Assembly: GCF_014773225.1 (NCBI RefSeq)
Contig: NZ_JACXAJ010000002.1
Location: forward strand, 558,001 to 622,000
Length of the DNA stretch: 64,000 nucleotides
Source: Pontibacter aquaedesilientis
Lineage (GTDB): Bacteria > Bacteroidota > Bacteroidia > Cytophagales > Hymenobacteraceae
Reading direction: 5' to 3'
Position 1 is the first letter of the stretch; each line of letters opens with the position of its first letter. This document shows, piece by piece, positions 28,401 through 35,558 of this stretch. The notes under the pieces are model-generated. The model made no database searches. It saw only the letters and a list, made by a program, of their open reading frames with translations, and was not told the origin of the DNA. The position numbers were made by a program, and so were the translations under genes.

Positions 28401-28646
28401 CCAATCCGACTCAACAATAAGCTTGCAAACCTGGTACGTCAGGTCAGCACTGGTGATTTCCGTCCGACTGATCAGGCCTATGCCTATAAAAAAGAGATCA
28501 CGTCGCAAATTGATGAGCAGCTAAATCTGTACAAACAGGTGCAGGCGCAGGATGTGCCGGCGCTCAACAGGCTGGTGAAAGAGAAAGGTGTTGACGCGAT
28601 TGCTGTAAAGAAAACAGCGCCTCCTGTAACTGGCTCTATCAAGTAA
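25446..28646 (+). CDS. Exported BNR/Vps10-like beta-propeller protein, copy 1
   Basis: A 1066-residue protein using ATG 25446 (the frame opens at TTG 25440, two codons earlier). The signal peptide ends near ALAQ at about residue 33. The main part has many Asp-box (BNR) turns of the form S/T-x-D-G-G-x-T-W (TTDGGSTWE, KSTDGGKTWKR, KDGGKTF), as in sortilin/Vps10 propellers, with the opening SIGPFRGGRS common to this family. The last 250 residues are a beta-domain (TTTVKLDIMDRNGKLIR) and a helical tail. Family members are often annotated as glycosyl hydrolases, but I see no catalytic evidence. Two paralogues follow. Confidence 0.88.
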   Translation: MKKALRTALRKSGSAGCMLLVLALASPEGALAQKQKASRTQKKEAVAQFDSKLYNGLTWRSIGPFRGGRSATVTGVPGKPNLYYMGAAGGGIWRTTDGGSTWENISDGFFGGSIGAVAVSEADPNVIYVGEGEKTVRGNVSSGHGVWKSVDAGKTWQHTGLKNSKHIGRIRIHPDNPDVVYVAAMGDLYKSNEERGVYKSTDGGKTWKRVLFANADAGAVDLTFDPSNPRNLYATTWNVRRTPYSLSSGGPGSGIWKSTDGGDNWKEISRNEGLPKGTLGIIGVAVSPVNSERVYAMVEAEDGGLFRSDDSGLTWKKMNDDRSLRQRAWYYTRVFADPKDEDVVYVLNVSYHRSKDGGKTFTSANAPHGDHHDLWIAPENPQRMAIADDGGAQISADGGMNWSTYMNQPTAQFYRVTTDNHFPYRIYGAQQDNSTVRISHRSSGYNITEKDWEETAGSESAHLAVNPKNPDVVYGGNYGGFLSRVDHDNGQERVINVWPDNPMGHGAEGMKYRFQWNFPIMFSPNDPNKLYTTSNHVHVTYNEGQSWETISPDLTRNDPSKLGPSGGPITKDNTSVEYYGTIFAINESPVEPGVIWVGSDDGLLHVTRDAGKNWTKVQPKGMPEWIMINSIEAHPTQKGAAYVAATMYKSGDFSPYLYKTTDYGKSWTKITSGIPGHHFTRVVRADPKRDGLLYAGTEYGMYVSFNDGADWQPFQLNLPIVPITDLAVKNDNLIAATQGRSFWVIDDLTPLHQLNASVAGSKFHLYKPMDTYKMDGGNRGLSKTAGENHPGGVMVHYFMQQKPDTTTTVKLDIMDRNGKLIRSYASNAKDKKDKLEVKEGLNRFVWDMSYPESSRFDGMILWGGGTQGPKAIAGTYKAKLTVNGESQETDFAILQDPRTKASPEDLQAQFDFLLEVRDKLTETHDAIKDIRTMRSQLKTLTNNLKGQENYKGIIESANAIDKKITAIEEELYQTKNRSGQDPLNFPIRLNNKLANLVRQVSTGDFRPTDQAYAYKKEITSQIDEQLNLYKQVQAQDVPALNRLVKEKGVDAIAVKKTAPPVTGSIK

Positions 28647-28666
28647 AACACAATAACTGTATTATG

Positions 28667-28712
28667 AAAATATGCCCTTCCTAGCTTCTTAGCCGGGAAG
28701 GGCATATTTTTT
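28667..28712 (+). terminator. Terminator of BNR copy 1
   Basis: A 15-bp stem AAAATATGCCCTTCC / GGAAGGGCATATTTT with a 14-base loop and TT run, just after the stop at 28646. Confidence 0.85.
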
Positions 28713-28766
28713 ATAGTCCCACAGTGAGCCAACTATTAAGCTCCCTAACAATATTGAATAAGAACA

Positions 28767-28798
28767 AAAAAGCAGCCCGTTACAGGCTGCCTTTTTTG
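28767..28798 (-). terminator. Terminator of BNR copy 2
   Basis: AAAA-GCAGCC / GGCTGC-CTTTTTT hairpin. On the minus strand a T run follows, so it ends transcription of the gene finishing at 28811. Confidence 0.75.
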
Positions 28799-28810
28799 TT
28801 TAGCGATCCG

Positions 28811-31800
28811 TTACTGCATGAATCCAATTAGTGTAACCTCCTGGCTTCTGAGCTTATCGTTATACCTTTTGACATCGTTTTTCATGAAGGTGTCAATGTC
28901 CTGCTTCAGTGCTTGCCACTGTTGCTGCAAGTCGTTATACCTTTGTCGCTGTCCGTTTGTGACTGGCGGGATGGCACTGTTGACAATCCCGCTCAGGTGA
29001 ATGAAGTGGTTGTCCAGTTTGTTCTCAAAGTTGATGACATCCTGAAACGTTTTTTGCTGTGGCTGCACGAGCAGGTTCTCCAGCTCCTCCGATCGCTTCG
29101 AAATGAGGTCTGATTGCTTGCGTAAGTCTTCATGCTCCTGCGAGTCCTTAAGCATTTCTTTCATAAGGCTTATCTGACGTCTTACGAGCCTAAGCTTGTT
29201 TACCGATTGGTAAATCTCATCGAGACTCGCGTTTACACCCTCCTGGATTTTTCTCTGCTCCTCGAAAGCTGCCATGGGTACATTATACCTTGGGTCGCTC
29301 TTTACGGCAAAGGCTTCCTCGAGCACAGTGCCGCCATAGGTGAGCTTTACTTTGTAACTGCCCGGCACGGCGCGATAGGCACCTTCTCCAAAACCTGCCA
29401 ATAAGCCATCCGGTCGCTTAGGTGCGTGATGGTTCAAATCCCAGTGTACCCGGTTCAGGCCCTTACTAACCGTAATTTTATCTGCTTCTTTTTCAGCTTT
29501 TGAGGAAAGCGTTCTGACCAGTTTATCAGCTTCATTATAAATTTCGATTTTCAGCTCAGTATCATCAAAGGCCTTGTTCATTGCAAAATGGATTAAAGCG
29601 CCATGCGGAGGGTTTTGCCCCATGAACTGCTTTGCTGCATTTTTGTTCTGAATGTAATCGGAGCTGATCGCATCTGCTGGCTTTAGAAGGGATATACCTG
29701 CAGAGCCAGGTTGACTCATTTGCTGATGCAGGGGCGACAAGTCGTCCAGTATCCAGAAAGCACGGCCTCCGGTAGCAGCAATCAGATCATTATGGTGTAC
29801 TTTAAGATCCATGATCGGGGTGATGGGTAGGTTGGATTGGAATGACATCCACTGTTCGCCTCCATTAAACGATACATACAGGCCTGATTCTGTACCTAAG
29901 TATAGCAGGTCTTTTCGTTTCGGATCTTCTCTCACTACCCGGGTGAAATGCTCTTTCTGAATACCGTTTACCATTCTTTTCCAGCTCTTGCCCCCGTCGG
30001 TGGTTTTAAAGACATGTGGTGTAAAGTCGTTCACTTTATAATCGTTCACGGCCAGGTATACAGTGTTGGCATCGTGCGGAGAGACTTCTATGGCATTGAT
30101 AAGGGTAGTGGAAGTAAGGCCTTTTGGAGTAACCTGCTGCCAGTTTTTACCGCCATCCCTGGTCACATGCACCAGTCCGTCATCGGAGCCTGCCCAGAGT
30201 ACCTGCGGGTCGTGCGGGGACTCCACAAGGTAGAAGATGGTTTGGTACACCTCACCGCCTGCTCCTTCTTTTGTGATAGGACCGCCGCCATAATCCAGGA
30301 ATTCAGGCTTGTTTCTGGTGAGGTCCGGGCTTACTTCTTCCCACGACAGGCCCCTGTCTTTTGAGCGGAGCACCACATTGCCTGCATGGTAAATGACCGA
30401 AGGGTCAAACTTGGACATCACAATCGGTGCGTTCCAGTTGAAGCGGTATTTTTGGTCAATTGGCTTGGAGCCCAAACCCAGGTATGGGTAGGCCATTACG
30501 TCCTGTGTGTTCTTGGTTGTGGCATTCCATTCGCTGATTATACCTTGGTAACAGCCAGCATATATGTAATCGGGTGCATCAGGGTTGAAGGCCACAAAAG
30601 CCGATTCGCAGCCCCCTACAGGGTAGAAAGCAGACCAGGGAATGCCCTGTCCCTGATGCGCGTTAGGTATAGCGATGGTAGAGTTGTCCTGCTGCCCTCC
30701 GTAGACTGTGTAAGGAAACATGTTGTCAGCGTTTACCCGGTAAATCTGGGCTGTTGGCTGATTCTCCTGTGTCGACCAGTTGGCTCCTTTGTTATGGGAA
30801 ATATTGCCGCCGCCATCGTTTGCGTTCGCCCAAATGTGCGGTTGGAGTGGGTTTATCCAAAGGTCGTGGTTGTCGCCGTGCGGAGTTGGCAGTGGAGTGA
30901 AGCTTTTGCCACCGTCGATGGATTGCATAAACGGAGCGTTCAGTACGTATACCTTGTTCTCATCCACTGGGTCGGCGAAGATGTGCATGTAGTACCAGGC
31001 CCTGGCTCTCAGCACGCGTTCTTTGTTGATGTTAGTCCAGGTGCTGCCACCGTCTTCTGATCGGAACAGACCGCCGTCTTCTGCTTCTACAATGGCCCAT
31101 ACCCGTTCAGGGTTAACAGGAGATACGGCCACCCCGATTTTGCCCATCACCTTTGGCAGGCCTTTCTCCAATTTCTTCCAGGTGTCGCCACCGTCCGTGG
31201 ATTTGTAGATGGCACTGCCTGCTCCGCCGCTCTCCACTTTCCAAGGGTATCTGCGGTGCTCCCAGAAAGCAGCATACAAAACGTTTGCATTTGTTGCATC
31301 CATGCTCAGGTCGCTGGCACCCGTGTTTTCGTTCACGTGCAATACCAGCTCCCAGTTTTTGCCTCCGTCTTTCGAACGGTAAATTCCGCGCTCTTTGTTC
31401 GCGCCATAGGGGCTGCCCTGTGCGGCCACATAGAGTATGTCCGGGTTTTTGGGATCGACCCGCACCCTGGATATTTGGCGTGTGTTTTCCAGGCCAAGGT
31501 GCTTCCAGGTTTTGCCTGCATCCGTCGATTTGTAAACCCCATCGCCATGTATCGTCATGACACCCCGCACAGCCGCCTCGCCGGTGCCTACATACACCAC
31601 GTTAGGGTCGCTGTCTGACACGGCTATGGCGCCAATGGAGCTCGATTTGAAATAACCGTCCGATATGTTTTGGAAGGAGTTTCCGGAGTCGCTTGTTTTC
31701 CAAAGTCCGCCACCTGTATACCCCACGTAGAAAGTATTGGGCTTTGTTGGCACACCGGCAATGGCAACAGAACGGCCTCCTCTGTAGGGACCAATATTGC

Positions 31801-31942
31801 GCCACTCCAATGCCTTGTAAAAATCAGGGTCGGTATTACTTGCCTGTGGACTGGCTGTACCTTTTTTCTTTTTTTGTGCCTCTGCAGGCAGCGGTTGCCA
31901 AATCAGGCCAGCGAGAAAAATGAGCGTAATTATTCTTTTCAT
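28811..31942 (-). CDS. Exported BNR/Vps10-like beta-propeller protein, copy 2
   Basis: A 1043-residue paralogue of the gene at 25446, transcribed toward it. The start is ATG 31942; the frame continues two codons up to a TTG. The signal peptide MKRIITLIFLAGLIW...AEAQ is followed by a lysine-rich linker. The family opening WRNIGPYRGGRSVAIAGVP matches copy 1, and Asp-box turns such as KTSDSGNSF, KSTDAGKTWKH, RSKDGGKNWE and RSEDGGSTWTN recur. The C-terminal beta-domain and helical tail are also shared. Function unknown; periplasmic or outer-membrane location is inferred. Confidence 0.88.
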   Translation of the reverse strand: MKRIITLIFLAGLIWQPLPAEAQKKKKGTASPQASNTDPDFYKALEWRNIGPYRGGRSVAIAGVPTKPNTFYVGYTGGGLWKTSDSGNSFQNISDGYFKSSSIGAIAVSDSDPNVVYVGTGEAAVRGVMTIHGDGVYKSTDAGKTWKHLGLENTRQISRVRVDPKNPDILYVAAQGSPYGANKERGIYRSKDGGKNWELVLHVNENTGASDLSMDATNANVLYAAFWEHRRYPWKVESGGAGSAIYKSTDGGDTWKKLEKGLPKVMGKIGVAVSPVNPERVWAIVEAEDGGLFRSEDGGSTWTNINKERVLRARAWYYMHIFADPVDENKVYVLNAPFMQSIDGGKSFTPLPTPHGDNHDLWINPLQPHIWANANDGGGNISHNKGANWSTQENQPTAQIYRVNADNMFPYTVYGGQQDNSTIAIPNAHQGQGIPWSAFYPVGGCESAFVAFNPDAPDYIYAGCYQGIISEWNATTKNTQDVMAYPYLGLGSKPIDQKYRFNWNAPIVMSKFDPSVIYHAGNVVLRSKDRGLSWEEVSPDLTRNKPEFLDYGGGPITKEGAGGEVYQTIFYLVESPHDPQVLWAGSDDGLVHVTRDGGKNWQQVTPKGLTSTTLINAIEVSPHDANTVYLAVNDYKVNDFTPHVFKTTDGGKSWKRMVNGIQKEHFTRVVREDPKRKDLLYLGTESGLYVSFNGGEQWMSFQSNLPITPIMDLKVHHNDLIAATGGRAFWILDDLSPLHQQMSQPGSAGISLLKPADAISSDYIQNKNAAKQFMGQNPPHGALIHFAMNKAFDDTELKIEIYNEADKLVRTLSSKAEKEADKITVSKGLNRVHWDLNHHAPKRPDGLLAGFGEGAYRAVPGSYKVKLTYGGTVLEEAFAVKSDPRYNVPMAAFEEQRKIQEGVNASLDEIYQSVNKLRLVRRQISLMKEMLKDSQEHEDLRKQSDLISKRSEELENLLVQPQQKTFQDVINFENKLDNHFIHLSGIVNSAIPPVTNGQRQRYNDLQQQWQALKQDIDTFMKNDVKRYNDKLRSQEVTLIGFMQ

Positions 31943-32464
31943 AAGCAACGGTCATTAAAATGGTTCTATATGGTAATTATGAGAATAATCTGGGCGATTG
32001 CTGCGCTAATATGTTGGCGTATAAATAATTGTGTATGTCAATATAGGAATTTTATAGTCAGAAAGCACCGATTGGGCGCATTATATTCAAAAGGTCTTTC
32101 CCATAGCATGCCTGGCAAGTATGGTTGCTTAGCAGCTTTGATTCGGATAGTTGAGGCGAGTCTTCCGCACAACTGGCAGAAGAACGAGGCACTGAACGCA
32201 TGCTGGTGGCTGTTTTTTCCAGGCTTCTTAACAAGATAATCGTTAGCAAAGCAGGTGCACGCACCAGTATGACAGGTAGGCTATTTTCTTTGATGAAGTC
32301 TCTTGATTGACTCCGTGAAGGGCTATTTTTGTGTATGCAAACAGTAATAGAGAAAGCTGATCATAGTTTGAGCCAGATGAACTGCTTTGAGAGGGCTTGA
32401 CCAGCAGTATAGCGTGCATCCTTCACTGAAATGAGCTACCGCCATTAATTCCGATGGTTGCACA
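31943..32464. other. Intergenic region with no supported gene
   Basis: About 520 bp between divergent genes. I see no hairpin terminator, no strong promoter match and no open frame with protein-like composition; only short unsupported frames on both strands. Confidence 0.5.
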
Positions 32465-32521
32465 TTGTTTATCTGCGTCTTTTATAGGATATTGTGCTGC
32501 TATACCTATTTCTCCTTTACT

Positions 32522-33088
32522 TTGAGTTCCAGCACCTCCACCCGCACCAAACAAAAAGTACGAAGCTTAGCTGACCGGCTGCGAAATTTTAGGGTATACC
32601 ATCGTTACCTTGGTTTGTCTTTAGGCGTTTTCATTCTGATAAGCAGCGTTACCGGCATTTTATTGGGTTGGAAAAAGGATGTGGATTTGCTGCAGCCCCC
32701 CACGCAGAAGGGGGCCAGTACCGACCTGCAGCAGTGGTTGCCGCTCTCAGAACTGGCTGCCCGCTCCCTGGCTGGCCTGGATTCTGCAGAGGCTATTTAC
32801 GAGAACCCCATCGAGCGCATCGAGGCCCGCCCGGACAAAGGCATCGTTAAGACCATTTTCAGGGATGGGAGTTGGGAGGTGCAGCTCGATGCCAGCAACG
32901 GCAAGGTGCTCTCCGTTGCTCGTCGCCACTCCGACTGGATTGAAAAGGTACACGATGGCTCTATCATCAGTGATCTGTTCAAACTGGTCTCGATGAATGT
33001 GCTTGGCTTTGGACTGGTGTTTATTTCTTGTACAGGCTTCTTCTTATGGTTCTACCCAAAGAAGATCAGGAAGATCAAAAGCAGATAA
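32522..33088 (+). CDS. PepSY-associated transmembrane protein
   Basis: A small membrane protein of about 188 residues. The frame is open from TTG 32465; I place the start at TTG 32522 because the sequence upstream is not family-like, but no ATG is available and the start is uncertain. The recognisable start RNFRVYHRYLGLSLGVFILISSVTGILLGWKK is a membrane helix with the conserved histidine, followed by a periplasmic loop with a PepSY-like pattern (IFRDGSWEVQLDASNGKVL) and a second helix near the end. Such proteins accompany iron or siderophore uptake. A TonB receptor starts five bases after its stop. Confidence 0.75.
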   Translation: MSSSTSTRTKQKVRSLADRLRNFRVYHRYLGLSLGVFILISSVTGILLGWKKDVDLLQPPTQKGASTDLQQWLPLSELAARSLAGLDSAEAIYENPIERIEARPDKGIVKTIFRDGSWEVQLDASNGKVLSVARRHSDWIEKVHDGSIISDLFKLVSMNVLGFGLVFISCTGFFLWFYPKKIRKIKSR

Positions 33089-33093
33089 AATTT

Positions 33094-35505
33094 ATGCCGA
33101 AAATTTTGCAATTGCTATGCTTGCTGTGGATGCTGAGTACGGCATCGTTTGGACAGGTACTGACCGTGAGAGATCAGGTGACGCAGCGACCGTTGGAGAT
33201 GGTGCAACTGTTCACGGCTGATCTGCCGCAGGCGCTTCTGACTGATGCCAAAGGGCAGATTGATATAGCTGGCCTGCAGGGTAAAGACAGTATATATGTG
33301 CGCCTGGTAGGATATCAGCCAGAAATGCTGAGTTATGAGCAGCTCCGCAAGGGGCAGTTTCGGCTATACCTGAAAGAGAGCACCGTCGCCCTGCAGGCTG
33401 TCGTGGTGTCGGCCACGCGCTGGCAGCAAGATGTCAAAGAGGTACCGCAAAAAGTAAGCACCATCCGCCCCAAAGATGTGCAGTTGCAAAACCCACAAAC
33501 CGCCGCCGACATGCTGGGGCAGTCCGGGGAAGTGTTTATCCAGAAAAGTCAGGGCGGCGGCGGCAGCCCCATGATCCGAGGCTTTGCCACCAACCGGGTG
33601 CTGATCGCAGTGGATGGGGTGCGCATGAACACGGCCATCTTCCGGAGCGGTAACATTCAGAACGTGATTTCCCTTGATCCCTTCGCCACCGAGAAAACAG
33701 AAATACTGTTTGGCCCTGGCTCCGTGATGTATGGCAGCGATGCCATTGGCGGCGTGATGAGCTTGTACACCTCATCTCCAAAATTTGCTAGCGAGGATGG
33801 CCCGCACGTGAGCGGCAGTGCAACCGGACGCTGGTCTTCTGCCAACCAGGAGAAAACCGGGCATGTGGACGTAGGGATCGGCCTAAAAAAATGGGCGTTC
33901 CTGACCAGTGCCACCTTCAGCGACTACGACGATCTAAGGATGGGCTCGCGCGGACCAGACGACTACCTGCGGCGCGAGTATGTACAGACTATTGCAGGGC
34001 AGGATGAGGTCGTGTTGAATTCTAATCCGGAGCGGCAGGTATACACGGGCTACGATCAGCTTAACCTGATGCAAAAGGTTAGGTATAGACCCAGCGATAA
34101 ATGGGAACTGCAGTATGGCTTTCACTATTCAACCACCTCCGACGTGCCCCGTTACGACCGCCTGATTAACTACCGCAACGGCAAGCTGCGTTCTGCAGAG
34201 TGGTATTATGGTCCGCAGGTATGGCTAATGAACAACCTGCAGCTATCCTACCAGGCTCAAAGCAAAGCCTTCGACCGATCGAACTTCAGCCTGGCACAGC
34301 AGCTCTTCGAAGAGAGCCGCCATAACCGGGACTTGGCTAAATCGATCAGGTATAACCGCTATGAGAAAGTGCATGCCTATTCCGCCAATCTCGACTTTGA
34401 GAAGGCACTGGATCAGCGGCATCACCTGTTTTATGGCCTGGAAGCAGTCTACAACAAAGTGCTCTCTTCTGGCATCGATGAAAACATCAGTGCCGGTACT
34501 GCTAAGGCTGGCCCATCGCGCTATCCGGACGGAGCGGATTGGAGTTCTTATGCCGCATTCCTGACTTACCGATTTAAAGCGAGTGAGAAATTCACCGTAC
34601 TGACTGGGGCAAGGTATAACTATACCTTGCTGAACGCCAGTTTCGACAACAGCTTCTTCAATTTCCCTTTTCGTAAAGCTGAGCTTGATGCCGGTGCGTT
34701 GACCGGTAGTGCGGGCGTGGTGTACAGCCCACAAACCGACTGGCAGCTGAGTTCTAACTTGTCAACAGGTTTCCGATCACCGAATGTGGATGATATCGGG
34801 AAGATCTTCGATTCGGCGCCTGGTCTTGTGGTTGTGCCCAACCCTGACCTTAAGCCGGAGTATGCCTATAATGCAGACATAGGATTTGCCAAGACTTTTC
34901 GGGATGTGCTCAAGCTGGATGCAACCGCTTTCTATACCTATCTGCAAGACGCACTGGTACGCCGCGACTATACCCTGAACGGGCAAAGCAGTATTGAATA
35001 TGAAGGAAAGATGAGCCAGGTACAGGCCTTACAGAATGCAGCCTACGCCACGGTATGGGGCGTGCAGGCAGGTATAGAAGTGAAGCTCCCGGCGGGGTTC
35101 GGACTCTCCTCCAGGTATAACCTGCAGCGAGGGCGGGAGGAACTGGAGGACGGCACGGAGGCGATGCTTCGCCATGCCGCCCCTTCCTTTGGCGTCACCC
35201 GGCTGACCTATACCCGGAACCGATTGAAAACTGAGTTGTACGCCATGTACAATGGGGAAATAACACATGCCAACCTCGCCCCGGAAGAACAGGCCAAAGC
35301 GTATTTATACGCCGCAGACAGCAACGGGAATCCGTACAGTCCGGCCTGGGCCACGCTCAATTTGAAAGTCCGCTACCAACTAAGCCAGCATGTAGCCGCA
35401 AGCGCCGGTATAGAGAACATCACCGACCAGCGTTACAGACCCTACTCCTCTGGTATAGCGGCGGCTGGCAGGAACTTCGTTTTAGCGTTGAAGGCTACTA
35501 TTTAA
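33094..35505 (+). CDS. TonB-dependent outer-membrane receptor (siderophore or metal type)
   Basis: An 803-residue protein from ATG 33094; the frame extends 22 codons upstream but MPKILQLLCLLWMLSTASFGQ is the obvious signal peptide. A short carboxypeptidase-regulatory domain (about 22-110) precedes the plug with VVVSATRW, GGGSPMIRGFATNRVL and AIGGVMSL, and a barrel ends in VLALKATI. The plug and barrel resemble receptors for siderophores, heme or cobalamin rather than SusC. Five bases separate it from the PepSY membrane gene, so the pair is likely one operon with a metal-uptake role (inference). Confidence 0.9.
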   Translation: MPKILQLLCLLWMLSTASFGQVLTVRDQVTQRPLEMVQLFTADLPQALLTDAKGQIDIAGLQGKDSIYVRLVGYQPEMLSYEQLRKGQFRLYLKESTVALQAVVVSATRWQQDVKEVPQKVSTIRPKDVQLQNPQTAADMLGQSGEVFIQKSQGGGGSPMIRGFATNRVLIAVDGVRMNTAIFRSGNIQNVISLDPFATEKTEILFGPGSVMYGSDAIGGVMSLYTSSPKFASEDGPHVSGSATGRWSSANQEKTGHVDVGIGLKKWAFLTSATFSDYDDLRMGSRGPDDYLRREYVQTIAGQDEVVLNSNPERQVYTGYDQLNLMQKVRYRPSDKWELQYGFHYSTTSDVPRYDRLINYRNGKLRSAEWYYGPQVWLMNNLQLSYQAQSKAFDRSNFSLAQQLFEESRHNRDLAKSIRYNRYEKVHAYSANLDFEKALDQRHHLFYGLEAVYNKVLSSGIDENISAGTAKAGPSRYPDGADWSSYAAFLTYRFKASEKFTVLTGARYNYTLLNASFDNSFFNFPFRKAELDAGALTGSAGVVYSPQTDWQLSSNLSTGFRSPNVDDIGKIFDSAPGLVVVPNPDLKPEYAYNADIGFAKTFRDVLKLDATAFYTYLQDALVRRDYTLNGQSSIEYEGKMSQVQALQNAAYATVWGVQAGIEVKLPAGFGLSSRYNLQRGREELEDGTEAMLRHAAPSFGVTRLTYTRNRLKTELYAMYNGEITHANLAPEEQAKAYLYAADSNGNPYSPAWATLNLKVRYQLSQHVAASAGIENITDQRYRPYSSGIAAAGRNFVLALKATI

Positions 35506-35512
35506 TAAAGCA

Positions 35513-35545
35513 CTTTCGGAGCTGCCATTAGAGCAACTCCGAAAG
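35513..35545. terminator. Possible terminator between convergent receptor genes
   Basis: A 13-bp stem CTTTCGGAGCTGC / GCAACTCCGAAAG with one mismatch. There is no clean T run on either side, so confidence is limited. Confidence 0.45.
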
Positions 35546-35558
35546 CTGAAAAAATCAT

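Noticed and set aside
29425..29445. GGTTCAAATCCCAG resembling a tRNA T-arm
   Set aside because: It lies within the second BNR gene and no acceptor stem or anticodon arm can be built around it.
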